Origin: Musa acuminata AAA Group
Lineage: Eukaryota; Streptophyta; Magnoliopsida; Zingiberales; Musaceae
NCBI RefSeq assembly: GCF_036884655.1
Contig: NC_088339.1
Coordinates: forward strand, 32,703,501-32,767,500
DNA: 64,000 nucleotides
Direction: 5' to 3'
Shown here: positions 24,801-36,420 of the stretch, one piece after another
Numbering within the stretch: position 1 is the first letter of the stretch
Layout of the letters: each line of letters starts with the position of its first letter
The notes under the pieces: generated by a model
The model's database searches: none
What the model was told of the DNA's origin: nothing
What the model saw: only the letters and a program-made list of their open reading frames with translations
Translations under genes and position numbers: made by a program

Positions 24801-27155
24801 GACCGACATTGGTGGTGCTAATGGATTTGGAGTTCAAAGAATAACTTAAAAATGTTGAACTGTTGAAATACTTATGATGACTTAATTTCTTCGAACGTAT
24901 CCTTTTATCTTTTTTCATCTGTTAATTATAAATTCAACATCTTTTCTTTATGCCTAAAATTTGAAGGAGCACACTGAACTTAACCTTTATGAGAATTTCT
25001 TGGTTAATCTTCTTCAGTAGTCTAAATGCTGTGCGAAATGTGATCAATGAAGTTGAGACATGAATACTTGAAAAGGAATTGGATCTGAAGCACTCCAATG
25101 TCCTTAAGACTGAAAATTTGTGACAGCAAACCAAGTAGGACTTACATGACAGAAATTGTCTGTGAAATGTTGAAGTTGAAGAAATAGAAGAAACCCTGTA
25201 TGGTTCATCATTGCAATCTGGTCATAGATGAGCATTTATTGTGGGGAAGACCATGATATGATGATGAAAAGGCAACACATAATGCTCAAAGAATAGTTGT
25301 CTCATAATGTCATTGTGCCAACAATTTTGTTTCGATACGAACTAGTTCCGCAAGGTTATATTATATCATCTATAGTCTTATTCACAAGTTGTGATGCACA
25401 ATAATTCAAATGGCTTGAAAAAACAATAGGAAATTTGTGTATAATCCATTTTGCATGACCGAGATAGCGATGGAAAGACCTCCTTAATTATTAAATGCCT
25501 TATGATTCAGAACTACTAGGAAAAAGGGAAGAGAGTAGAAGAGGAGCAGAGGAAGGAGATGAGAGGGTAGAAGAGGTGAGGAGACTAGAGACATAAGACG
25601 AGGAGAGATTTAAGAGGACAATAGATGATAATTCATATTTTAAAATCATTTTGTGCTGAATTACATTAGATAGGCCCTTTGTGTAGGCTTAAGTCGTAAT
25701 AAGTCCTCATAACTACATTAACTCAAACAACAAATTCAAAAGTGTTACGAAGATCACGACAACAACCAAACCTATAATTCCAACAAGGTAAATGAAGTTC
25801 CAATTATTTTTGTCGCACAATTTCAGCAAGTCAAACCAAGTTCTAGGATTATTTATAAAAGTGTCAGCACACATTAGTGGAAGCACTCACTCCCTGGTCT
25901 TCTTGACTTGCACCTAGAGTGAATGGCTTTCTGAAAATCCTTATTTGGGTCTACATCACCATATTGTACCTCTTGAAATAAATTCCAGTGTATCAAGTCA
26001 AAACTTGGCAACCAGGTCATATTTTAGTTTTGGTATCTGTTTCAGTGAACCATTTAACAAAGACATAAGTCTCATTTGTTGCATTGAAATGTTCGATTAG
26101 AATTTTTTTTTTTTTTTTTGTCCAACCTGCATTTTGACCTTTTTTTTACCTCCCCAAATTTTCAGGACAAAAGTATCAGTTTGTGTCAGTATACACAAAC
26201 TTATACAGGCTGATTGTATGTTTTATTAGTGTATTTTATAAAATAAGTTCTTTCTAGTACTTGCCCTTTTCAGGGAAGCATATGAACTACTATCTTTTAC
26301 TTGTCCTTTTCAGGGAAGCATATGAACTACTATCTTTCTGTGTACATGGTCTAGGTTCAGTGTTTTGTTGGTCAAACGTATTCTAGGTTCCTCTGAAAAA
26401 TAAGCTATTTGGTATTTATAGCACATATATTGTGTCCTTTAATTGAGTAATTAGTTGAATACCATGAATGTAGGTTGGTTTTACAGGTGCCCTAAGAAAT
26501 ATCTAGCTGTTACATATCAGCCCTTGCTTTATTTACCATATCGTAGTCATGGTTGTCACTACATCTTCCAGCTCAATCTATGGTTGCTGTTTTCTATTGG
26601 CAGCTAGATAACAGAGGGACCGCAAGACGAGGTTTGAAATTCGAAGGCCATCTGAAGCACAACTTTGGTCATATAGATGCAGAAGATCAACTTACTGGTG
26701 CAGAGTGGCTTGTAAGGCAAGGCCTTGCCAAAGTGGGTCATATTGGCCTCTATGGTTGGAGCTACGGGGGTTTCCTGTCGGCGATGAGCCTGGCAAGGTT
26801 TCCTGAGACTTTCTGCTGTGCAGTATCAGGTGCCCCTGTGACTTCATGGGATGGGTACGACACGTTCTATACCGAGAAATACATGGGTTTGCCAAAAGAA
26901 AATCCTGATGCCTATGAATATGGGTCGATCATGCATCATGTGCACAAAATCAAAGGGAAGCTGCTACTTATCCATGGAATGATCGATGAGAATGTGCACT
27001 TCAGGCACACCGCGAGGCTCATAAACTCGCTCATTGCAGCTGGCAAGCCATATGAGCTTCTGCTTTTTCCAGATGAAAGACACATGCCTCGTCAGCTTAG
27101 AGATCGTATTTATATGGAGGTGAGAATTTGGGAATTTATAGAGAGAAGCTTATGA
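20203..27155 (+). CDS. dipeptidyl-peptidase IV-like prolyl oligopeptidase (S9 family), 5 exons
   Basis: Predicted exons are 20203-20643, 20841-21035, 22016-22045, 22144-23253 and 26604-27155, all in phase 0 with GT-AG introns, giving 775 residues against about 746 in Arabidopsis At5g24260. The start is the first in-frame ATG (MHAPAAAEDDEKVF). The N-terminal beta-propeller (DPPIV_N type; EYIAQEEM, GFWWSPDSKYIAFAEVDSS, FRHLYLH) spans roughly residues 50-540. The C-terminal alpha/beta hydrolase carries the nucleophile Ser645 in GWSYGG, Asp720 in MIDENVHF and His752 in DERHMPR, so the enzyme looks active. The family cleaves X-Pro dipeptides from peptide N termini. No signal peptide or membrane anchor is seen, so a soluble location is likely. 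The third exon is only 30 bases. The last intron is 3.35 kb and holds repeat DNA. The reading frame is intact throughout. Confidence 0.93.
21812..21853. repeat. (AT)n microsatellite in DPP intron 2
   Basis: A pure AT run of about 40 bases lies within the 980-base second intron of the peptidase gene. Confidence 0.95.
23690..24140. mobile_element. probable LTR-retroelement fragment in DPP intron 4
   Basis: The segment at 23828-24000 shares an ordered series of blocks with 36238-36410 (CCAAT-TAA, a GACTTGACATCCTCATCAAG-like block, a TACCCTCT-TCT-ATCCA block, CTTTTCCTA-TTGA-T-TCTCATCA). The adjoining AATCCATTAACTTGTTGAGCC and GGCCCATTTATATCCCAC resemble LTR leader text of plant retroelements. 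This is a dispersed repeat by direct comparison; the LTR assignment is inference. Confidence 0.45.
24640..24830. mobile_element. non-LTR retroposon tail (SINE/RTE-like) in DPP intron 4
   Basis: The segment opens with AACAACAACAACAAAGCCG and continues through CTATATGGGGTCGGTTACAT to ATCTGGGCTTAGGACCGAC. These motifs recur in the tails of dispersed short retroposons and RTE-type LINEs of many angiosperms. No reverse-transcriptase frame is attached, so only a tail or a SINE is present. Confidence 0.5.
26259..26337. repeat. 40-bp tandem duplication in DPP intron 4
   Basis: A unit starting ACTTG(C/T)CCTTTTCAGGG and running through AAGCATATGAACTACTATC occurs twice, at 26259-26298 and 26299-26337, with one substitution near the start. 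It lies about 270 bases before the last exon. Confidence 0.85.
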
Positions 27156-27250
27156 AGGGAGCCACGATCTCCCTATTCGGCTAGTGTGAGTTTATACTTG
27201 AGAACAGTCAGGCAGCACCTATTGTGAATGTGGCCCAACTATACCAGTTC

Positions 27251-27256
27251 AATAAA
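27251..27256 (+). promoter_or_regulatory. likely polyadenylation signal of the DPP gene
   Basis: AATAAA lies about 95 bases after the peptidase stop codon, a usual position for a plant near-upstream element. Confidence 0.5.
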
Positions 27257-28560
27257 GAAGAATTTATCTACTGAGTGGACGATTTTACTTTTTAGTGTCT
27301 CCTTGTGAATAAGAGTTTCTTGGAGGATTGAGTTTTTTTGTTCCTGTTGGTTTTCATTCTCAGTCTTCCAGTTGAAGTTGGTTTTCCAGCAGATGTATCT
27401 GTCTGATTTATGTTAAAGGTTTACCTTCTTTAATTGAAGCAACGAGGCATTCTGGTTCATCAAATCATTTTGTAGTATTGATATTCTCTCGGACTAGAAG
27501 AAACTTTGCAGACCGAGGCATATGTTATATATGGACAGAATTGAATCTGTATCAGAGACTACTAGATGGTGTGCATCAGTAGAATGACAGCCGGTGGGTA
27601 ATCTCTCTCTGCCATGACACAAGTCATTGGTGAAAGTGTGAAACGATTGGGTCGATTGCCGGCTCAATCTATAAGCTGCTATATAATTATTTGGAAGTTC
27701 TGCCCGGGTTTGCAAGTAACTGCTGGTTGTTCAAAGTATGCTGCTGACTGTTTGTTGTATCGAAACCATATAATTTGATGATATTTAATACCAATAAATA
27801 TCAGGTAACCTTTATTATTTTATCTAGTTGCACTGAAGGACATGCGTCGATATATTGTTTGGTAATAACTCTAGGAATATTTGGTACTTTCGACTTATGA
27901 GTATATGTTTTAGGTAGAAGATGACATTATATTTTCTCATTGCTTGATAACCTCTAGGTTGATCATGGAAACCATTGAAAATGATCTGCTAATGCCCAGT
28001 TTTGGTAAATTGATCTTATATTTGTCCTTTACATTTCTTCTTGGTAGTTTGGCCTATGGTATCTGGTTGGTTCACTACCTGGATTGATATCGAAATTACA
28101 TGCTAGCATAATTCATGTATATAATTTTAATTTTTAGATCTAATTTTTTTGTCAAGCATTTTTAGATCTATTTTGAATATAAATAATTAGTAATTGTTTT
28201 TGGTTGATCAGCGCTATATACAGGATTGGGTCCCTTTCCATCATCGTAAGATATGAGTGCGGCTTTCGAAAGGGAAAAGGCCGTTTGAACTCGCCCTCCG
28301 ACAGCCGTTCTCTTTGAAGGTGGGGTGTGTGGACCTGTTTATTTCATACTATTATTTCACTGGAATGATAATATTTTCTGAACATAAATTTCGCTGGAAT
28401 ATATATGCTAAACATAAATTTTGAGACTCGTTTATTAAATTCTAAATTCACTTATTGTTTTCTCATCTTATCTTTATAATAATAATAATAATAAAGAAAA
28501 TTACTTATTTGGTATGATATAAACACAAATCTTATTGTCTCATCTTTATCTTCACAGAAA
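27257..28560. other. AT-rich intergenic sequence 3' of DPP
   Basis: AT-rich, with a short TAA-type run near 28480-28494. No gene or element was recognised. Confidence 0.5.
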
Positions 28561-28763
28561 AATAAGAAAATTACTTATTTGGCTCGATGTAAACAGGTGA
28601 AGGATATTTTGGTGAGACCGCCTTTGATCGTTGTGAAGATGATCGGTGCGAATCATCAAGCACTCTCGTGGCAGTGACCCAAAGGCAATCGATGGTCACA
28701 ATCGACGCGGCGGCACGCTCGTCGGGCGGAGCAACGTCTCCAAACAGACGCGTGCCTCTGGGG

Positions 28764-28840
28764 CCCACGTGCACATGGTTTCGCTTTGTCCGACACGTCA
28801 TTTTCCGTTACCGTTAGTGGCGCCCAGAAGGGGACACGTC
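28764..28840. promoter_or_regulatory. cluster of ACGT-core elements (G-box/ABRE-like)
   Basis: Three ACGT cores lie within 77 bases: CCCACGTGCA (28765-28774 region), GACACGTCA (28792-28800) and GGACACGTCG (28832-28841 region). They sit in a GC-rich island of about 400 bases inside AT-rich DNA. ACGT cores are bound by bZIP and bHLH factors. The island lies about 1.6 kb upstream of the PI4K gamma ATG. Whether it regulates that gene is inference. Confidence 0.4.
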
Positions 28841-28969
28841 GAAGCCCGCGCCCCTATCCATCCCCGCTGCGACACCTCAGCCTCGTGTCATCATCCATCG
28901 CCAAACAAGCTTCGTGCCGGACACATGAAGTTACAGAATTACCCCGCCGATGATTGCGGTACATTTTCC

Positions 28970-29930
28970 TCTATTTATTTTTTTCTTTTCTTATCAATAA
29001 AAAAACATTACCTTAATTCTTAACATGTTTACGTTAATGCTTGTGTTTCATGGAAGTTTCTACATGAGATGACTATTCTCTTCCTCCTCCATTCTTGACG
29101 TTATTTGATCCTAAAAAAATATTTGATGTCTCAAAATTATGAAAATAAGTTAAAGATTTAAATTTATTTAATGATGCATATGTTTCGTTAATTTTTTTTA
29201 CAAAAGAATTTGATAGAATAATAATAATAATAATAATAATTGATTCTCATTTGAAATAATATTTTTTTTAATTTTGTATTTTTTTTCTAATTGTATATGC
29301 TCCAAATAATAATTGTAAATTTAATAACATTATACATGAAATTTATATTTAATAATAAATAATAATAATAGATTTATTAATAAAAATTAAAATTAATGAA
29401 GTAAAAATTATATTAAAGAAGATAAAAATAACTAAGAGTATAAGACCTGATAATATTCTTATCCTTGTTAGATAATTTTAAAAATATATAAAAAATTTTT
29501 ATATTATTAAGATAAGAATATTGAAATGGATATATGAAGTTAATAAGAAAGAAAATATTTTTTTATTGATAAATAACTAGCTATCATTTTGATAGAGGAT
29601 AAGATGAGAAAAAATCATTTAAGATTATATGAATATATACTGAATAGACATTCGAATCTAATAGTTAAAAAAAATAAATTAATTAATATCAAGAGACGTA
29701 AAAGAAGATTTAAAATTTTTTTAATAAAAATTATAAATAGTTTAATTTTAATTAAATATATATATTTTTTTCTAAAATAAACATAAAAGATATATGTAAT
29801 CAACCTCATCGGGTATTACCAATTTAATGTATGTATATGCTCTAAAATATCAAACTACTACACAACCAAGGGGCATAATTGTAAAACTACTGTGAGAGCC
29901 AGCTTCCCGGAATCCACTCTTTGAAAACCG
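28970..29930. other. very AT-rich intergenic sequence
   Basis: Extremely AT-rich, with TAA-type trinucleotide tracts (29219-29240 and 29350-29370). Nothing else was recognised. Confidence 0.5.
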
Positions 29931-29979
29931 CTGTCATCGCCACGTAAAGCCGTCAGTTGCCGTTATGTGCCTGGCCCGC

Positions 29980-29992
29980 CATATATATATGA
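29980..29992 (+). promoter_or_regulatory. TATA box of the PI4K gamma gene
   Basis: CCATATATATATGACC lies about 430 bases before the start codon. It is followed by a C- and T-rich leader (CTTTCTTCTTCTCTCTTCC near 30027) typical of plant 5' UTRs. An ACGT core (CCACGT) lies 40 bases upstream. Confidence 0.6.
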
Positions 29993-30413
29993 CCTCAAAC
30001 CTTACCCATCGCGATCGGCCCCATTCCTTTCTTCTTCTCTCTTCCTCCTCGACGAAGGGAAAAAGGTGTCGTTCTGAGAGAAAGGAATCCTTACGTTCCA
30101 ATCCGATTCCTCGGAGCAAATCAATCCCCCCTCTTCAGGTAAAGGAGTCGATCTCTGCTGCTCCATCTTCTTCCTCATCGATCTATTTCTTTCGGCAAGA
30201 AGGTGGGGCATCGTTGAATCCTTCCATTTTGCCGCGATTCCTTGACGCCCTAGATAGGCGGGGAAGGTTCGATTGCAAGGGTGGGATTTGATCGAAGAAA
30301 ATGAGCCTTCCTGCCTGAAAAGGGGACAAAAGATCTCGCCTTGTTTCCTCTTCCTTTTGTCTCTTAGTAGCAAAAGAGGGCTTCTTGCTGTTACCCCATT
30401 CAGAGGAAAGAAG

Positions 30414-33400
30414 ATGTCCGCCGCTGCCAGTGTCGTCCTCAGCCCCATCAGGGAAGACTCGGCCCTCTCCCCGGTCCGCTTCGATGGAGCTCTGTCTTCC
30501 CATTGCCCGCCGGAATCCATCCTGATCTACCTCGCCTTGCCTGGGTCCCCGGTTACCCCATTGCGGGTGTCGGAGTCCGACTCCATCGCCTCCGTGAAGC
30601 TCAGGATACAGATCCATAAGGGTTTCATGGTGAGTAAGCAGAAGCTGGTGTTCGATGGCCGGGAGTTGGCCCGTAACAGTAGCCTTGTCAGGGAGTACGG
30701 GGTTACTGATGGGAAAGTCCTGCACCTGGTCATCCGGCTCTCCGACATTCGCTCCATCACCGTCAAAACCGCCTGCGGGAAGAAGTACGAGTTCCAAGTC
30801 GAGCGGAGCCGGAACATTGGGTACATCAAGCAGCAGCTCACGAAAAGGGGCGAGAACTTCCGTGATCTCGAGGATCGTAAACTCATATGTGATGGGGAAG
30901 AGCTCGATGACCAGCAGGTGATCAATGATATCTGCAAGGACAACGATGCTGTGCTCCATTTTCTGATTGGTAATTCGGCGAAAGTTAGGCCAAAACCTGT
31001 AGGGAAGGACTTCGAACTGTCAATAATTGCTGCAGTTGCAAAGGAGGAGATAGAAGCACCAGATAGAGATGCCCTAATTGAGCCAGTTATCGTTAACCCA
31101 AAGGTTAACTTGTCCCCATTGATCATGAACATGATCCAGTCTGTATCTTCTGGCTTGGAGAGGGGAAATCCACCGGTCATGTCCTCAGAAGGCTCGGGTG
31201 GAGCATACTTCATGCAGGATGTCGAAGGCCACAAGTATGTTGCTGTGTTCAAGCCAATTGACGAGGAGCCAATGGCTGAAAACAACCCCCGCGGGCTTCC
31301 CTTGTCAAAAGATGGTGAAGGGTTGAAGAGGGGAACAAGGGTTGGAGAGGGTGCATTCAGGGAGGTTGCAGCCTACATCCTTGATCACCCAGTCGGTGGC
31401 CGCCGCTTATCCGATGAAATTGGGTTTGCAGGTGTTCCTCCGACGGCCATGGTGCGGTGCTCGAATGGAGGGTTTCATCATCCTGAAGGAAGTGGACGTA
31501 TGGTGAATAATTGCAAGATTGGATCATTGCAGTTGTTTGTAAAGAACTATGGGAGCTGCGAGGATATGGGGCCTCGAGCATTACCAGTGGAGGAAGTTCA
31601 CAAGATCTGTGTTTTGGATATAAGACTGGCTAATGCTGACCGCCATGCTGGGAATATATTGATCTGCAAGGAGGCAGGGCAGACTCTGCTGGTTCCAATT
31701 GATCATGGATATTGCTTGCCTGAAAATGTGAGTATATAAAATTCTAGATTCTTTTTGCAATAGAACTTAGAGTTTTCTTTTAATTTGAATTGTTCATGCA
31801 TGTTTATACTTCTGTTCTGTTTCTTGTGCTATGTTTTTGGTAAAGTTGCTATAGTTAGCAGTAACTTTGATGTGGTATATATTTATCTTCTTATTCACTT
31901 ACGGGCTGATCAAATTTTACATTATTGATTACAGTGTACGAACACTGAACCTTTTTTTTCTTTTTTCTTTTGATGGGTTTGTTAGCTACTTATACTATGG
32001 TTGTAAGCATTTACATGTTTTTGTTTTGAACAGTTTCAAGATTTTATCAATTTCTAGTGATAAACTGGAGAGCTACTTCTATACTTGTGTACTTGATGCT
32101 TGTTATTATGGGTAATTATCTGTAAAATGATTTTTTCACATAGATAGTTATAATGTGAAGTTGCTACGATAAAAAAATGTAAGTGTATAATTAGTTATTT
32201 GTGAAGTCATTAATGATGATAAGAGTGTGTAGTGTGTTCTATTCTTTAGAAAATTAAGTGGTGGAAGATGAATGTTACCTCTTGAAAGGTACCATTAATA
32301 TCTAGGATAGCTTTCCATCAACATTGGTTTAGCATTTTACCATTGGTGCTTGCAAGTATTCCGAGAGAGATGTGTGGCAACTAATACAAAATAGTATGGT
32401 TCTGCCAACTAGCTAGTATGCTGGTAAAGAACTCAATTCTTTAAGTTGTGTAACAATCATCTAACTAATCATCAAGACAGAATATAAGCAGGATGGGCAT
32501 TTTGAATGACCTTCTCTGGGAATAAGCTTGGAATTACCATCCGTTATCAATATTCTTGAGTACATTGGAAAGCAATTAGCTTGCTCTCTAATGAATACTA
32601 AATAACATGAATCAAGTGCAATCACTTGACCTTTCTTTTAAATATTTGACTTTGTTTGAAGCACTGAATATCTAGACATTAGTACAATGTTCATGTGAGA
32701 AATTCCAAGTAAAAAATAGACATTTGTAAATTTTGTTCTCTTACATAAAGCAGCTGTTTTCAAGTTTATTTTGCCATTTGGTTTTTGGAGGTGCTATACA
32801 GATTGCCCATGTCCGGACTACTTAGTAAATGTCTGCAGCATCTCCTTTTCCTTCTTCTACTATGACACAAGATACTTTTTATCCAACATATTTGAAGTAG
32901 TAGTGTCTTGGTTCCATATTAGAAACTTTCATGCATGTTAGTTTCGAAGTTTCACGATGGAATTTACAGCCATCATTCTGTTGCCCTAATCCTTGTTTTC
33001 TCTTATGATGTCTACATTGCTGCTAAAATTACTTTTTCTATAACCCAACTAACCAAGTTTTACATCTAACCTGCAGTTTGAAGATTGTACCTTTGAGTGG
33101 CTCTATTGGCCCCAAGCCCGGCAGCCTTTCAAAGACGAGGTTATAGACTACATAAAATCATTAGACGCCGAGGAAGATATTGCGCTCCTCAAGTTCCATG
33201 GTTGGGAGCTGTCACCGGAGTGTGCTCGCACTCTTCACGTTTCAACCATGCTTCTGAAGAAGGGAGTCGAAAGAGGTCTCACTCCCTATGACATCGGAAG
33301 CATCATGTGCAGGGAGACGCTCAGGAAGGAATCGAAGATTGAGGAGATACTCCGTGAAGCTAACGATACCATTCTCCCTGGCACTAGCGAGACTGCTTTC

Positions 33401-33487
33401 CTGGAATCTGTTTCAGAAATCATGGATCTTCACCTTGACAAACCAACTCTTCCCACAGACCGACTTCTGATGGTTCCAAATCTGTAA
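30414..33487 (+). CDS. phosphatidylinositol 4-kinase gamma-type kinase with two ubiquitin-like domains
   Basis: Exons 30414-31727 and 33077-33487, split by a 1349-base GT-AG intron, encode 574 residues, close to 566 in Arabidopsis PI4Kgamma4 (At2g46500). Two ubiquitin-like domains span about residues 36-108 (VSKQKLVFDGREL) and 112-190 (DRKLICDGEELDD). A PI3/PI4-kinase-like domain follows, with a nucleotide loop (GSGGAYFM), a Lys in VFKPIDEEP, a catalytic-loop Asp409 in NADRHAGNIL and the metal-binding DHG at 430-432. All key residues are present. In Arabidopsis, PI4Kgamma4 has been reported as a Ser/Thr protein kinase acting on proteasome-linked partners (UFD1, RPN10), so lipid-kinase activity should not be assumed. 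The start was chosen at MSAAASVVLSPIRED, the first ATG of the frame, which aligns with the family N terminus. The frame stays open upstream but without an ATG. Confidence 0.93.
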
Positions 33488-34334
33488 GAAATGTATTTTT
33501 ACCCGGTGGATGAACTGCAGAGTTATCATCTTTGTTTGTTCTGTTAATATGTCATTTATTCCTCATTTTGGTATTCGCCTTGTATCTGGTTTTATTATTT
33601 GTTAATATGAATCGAGACAAAAAAAAAAAAATCGTTCTAAAATGAATTGTGATTGCTTTCTATAGGTTATATATGTTAGTTTGGCTTCTAACCATATCAT
33701 TATTAATTGGATCATTTTTGTTAATCAATGCTGATCATACTAGTTATCCCTACTTAATTATCGAGGTCAATTTTAGTTTTTCTTGAAAAAAAATCAGATC
33801 CTTTCTCTAACTTTATTACTATTATTCCTTCATTTTTGTTGTTTATCTTCATCATTCATTACCATTATTTTTATTTTTCATCATGCCTTTTTAGCAATCA
33901 ATCGATTTTTTTTAATTTTTTTTATTTATTATCTGTCTTGTTGAAGTTTGAAATTTTATTTTTTTGATCATCAAATTTCTTTAATTTATTCTATAATAAA
34001 GAGACATTTTCATAATTACAAACTTATTGCATTTAAATATTTTAATAATAAAATAATAACTAAAATACCTGAGATCCGATATTTGATCAGATCAAAATCC
34101 GGATCTGATAATTAGCACGAGCATAGCACGTGCTAAGAGCACCTCACTTGCTCCGCCGCCCTTCCTTTGCCTTCCTCGCTTCCTCTCACACTCTCACCTT
34201 TACATATCATATTCGGAGCAGAGAAAAACGTAATGTGAAGTTGAGTAACAGAAGCGTAATAAAGAGGAGGAGATCGAGTAAAGAAGGAGAGGGGAAAGGG
34301 TACCGAGTATTACCCTAATTTGGCACTGCTCCTC
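33488..34334. other. intergenic region between PI4K gamma and the LEA-2 gene
   Basis: AT-rich 3' flank, then a GC-richer stretch from about 34100 that is probably the promoter and 5' UTR of the LEA-2 gene. No separate element was recognised. Confidence 0.5.
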
Positions 34335-34907
34335 ATGGCCAGATCGCCCGACTTCCACCACCGCGCCAGCGGCGGCGGCGGACGGACGAACCTGGCCTCT
34401 TGCCTCCTGGCGACGGCCTTCCTTCTCCTCCTCCTCGTCGCCGCTACCGTCGCCCTCTTCATCCTGTTCCGCCCCCGCGACCCCGAGATCCGTGTGTCGG
34501 CCTTCCAGCTCCCCGGCTTCGCCGCCGCCAACGGCACCCTCCGCTTCACCTTCAACCAGTACGCCGCCGTCCGCAACCCCAACCGCGCCGCCTTCTCCCA
34601 CTACGACAGCACCCTCCAGCTCGTCTACGCCGGAAACCAGGTGGGGTTCATGTTCATTCCGGCGGGGCAGATCGCCGGCGGCCGCACCCAGCACATGGCC
34701 GCCTCCTTCCCCGTCGACGCGCTCCCACTGGCCGCTGCCGCCGCGCTGCCCCCCGGTGCCGCGGACGCCGTCGAGGTCGACTCGAGGATGAGCGTCAAGG
34801 GCCGGGTCCGAGTGCTGCGTTTCTTCACGCACCACGTCCAGGCCACCGCCGGCTGCCGCGTCGGGATCTCCGCCGCCGACGGTTCGGTTCTAGGGTTCCG
34901 GTGCTGA
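34335..34907 (+). CDS. LEA-2/NDR1-HIN1-like (NHL) membrane protein
   Basis: A single exon encodes 190 residues, starting MARSPDFHHRASGGGG; the start is the first ATG in a frame that is open slightly further upstream. A basic and Gly-rich cytosolic N terminus of about 20 residues is followed by one transmembrane helix (about 22-45, LLATAFLLLLLVAATVALFI) and then an LEA-2 type beta-rich domain. The start of that domain, VSAFQLPGF...GTLRFTFNQYAAVRNPNR, is the diagnostic 'NPN' strand region. The C terminus ends in a Cys (GFRC). Members of this type II membrane family include defence-related NHL proteins and many of unknown role, so no specific function is assigned. The coding region is extremely GC-rich, unlike its AT-rich flanks, as usual for short monocot genes. 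It sits 850 bases downstream of PI4K gamma on the same strand. Confidence 0.85.
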   Translation: MARSPDFHHRASGGGGRTNLASCLLATAFLLLLLVAATVALFILFRPRDPEIRVSAFQLPGFAAANGTLRFTFNQYAAVRNPNRAAFSHYDSTLQLVYAGNQVGFMFIPAGQIAGGRTQHMAASFPVDALPLAAAAALPPGAADAVEVDSRMSVKGRVRVLRFFTHHVQATAGCRVGISAADGSVLGFRC

Positions 34908-36159
34908 TCGATCCGGCCCCAATTAAATGAGCGGAAAATTGCACGAGAATTGAGCGAACAAAACAAGAGAGGAAGAAGCAGGTAATAGTTCCTCTCGTTC
35001 GTCATGCTGTACATTATTGTTAATTTACCCTAACGGTATTTTGTCATCTTAATTTCTAATTTTTCCCCCCAAAAAAACGTTTTGGTTTTACTCACCGTTA
35101 TATATAATATATAACGGTTTGTGTGTTGGGTTTGCAGATGTAGTTTGTAACGGAGATGGTTGTGTTTTTGATGGATATGTCGGTTTACTATATCAGCTGA
35201 GTGAGAGATCTGTTTGTGCTTTCTATTCAATTGTAGAAATACTTGTTTTTTTCCCAGACCACTTTTTTGTTATTGTCTTATGTTGTTTTTTGATAGAGAA
35301 AATTATATATATATATATATATATGTCATTATTCTTTATCAAATGATTATCATTTGACTGTTATTTAAAATTTAAATGATATTAAATATTATTCAGTATA
35401 TTTTATGTATTTATATATCTATTTAACTCCAAACTGGTTGATGTTGATTGTAGGAACGTAATTATCCTTATCTTTTTTTGGTATCAATCATCATCAATTT
35501 GGTGGATTCCTATAAGTACAGGACTACAAATTGTGATTCTCCATTTGATGGGATAACATTCTCTATTCTAGCCCCATCATTGAATAGTTTTTTCGTATTT
35601 GAATAGTCTGTCATGGTTAGTTTTAAATATTATTTATTTATTACCATCGAATCTGATCTAATAACTCGATGAGTATGAAAGTGTGTGTATGTATATATAT
35701 ATATATGCTAGCTCCCTATCAGTTGTTGTCTTGATGTCTAGCGTGTTTGGCATTAGATTAGCTGGATATATGTGTACTGTGATATGAAACCTTTAATCTC
35801 TCTATCATCACTCAATTTTTCTTAGGGTTGCTTTTGTTTGGATATATATGTACTGTGATATGAAGTAGGATGAGATGATGGACATGGTGGCTCACTCGGG
35901 GGGCTCATGCAGCATCCTGTAGGGAGGATGATGAAGATGGCTCGTGGGGCAGTTGATACCATGAAGAATGCTTTGGGTATATGGGTGGCACCACCACCTT
36001 CATGGACTCTTTTGCTTCAGCTCCAGGTTGCCACCTTTCTCAACTTGAGGTATTATCAACTCCGAATACATCTGATCCTGATAAGATTATTGATTCATTA
36101 ATTTTGTTTTAGCTTGAATTAATTGATTCATTGACTTTGTTTTAGCATGAATTATTTAT

Positions 36160-36420
36160 CTAAAATATTAAAGCATAAGTTATCTATAGTAAACTCATCA
36201 TATCTTATAAATCAATTTAAGTTTTTTATTAAAGTGTTACAATCTCTCCCAATTAAAGATTTGATGTTCTTGTCAAGATTTAACATAATCTAAATTAAGT
36301 CCCACCATGATAACTTTGAGATTTAATTAAATGATGACTTACGTACCCTCTGGTCTTATCCACAAATGATCTTTTCCTATTTGAGTTTCTCATCAATGCT
36401 AACTCATTAAATTCCTTAAG
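36160..36420. mobile_element. second copy of the dispersed LTR-like fragment
   Basis: Ordered blocks match 23828-24000 in the same orientation, including TACCCTCTGGTCTTATCCA, then CTTTTCCTATTTGAGTTTC and TCATCA. Divergence is high, suggesting an old insertion. Confidence 0.4.

Noticed and set aside
30273..30413. N-terminal extension of PI4K gamma
   Set aside because: The frame is open but contains no ATG before 30414, and homologues start at the chosen Met.
30183..31285. Two ~255-codon antisense frames
   Set aside because: They lie exactly opposite the PI4K gamma exon, whose sense frame is a clear family member.
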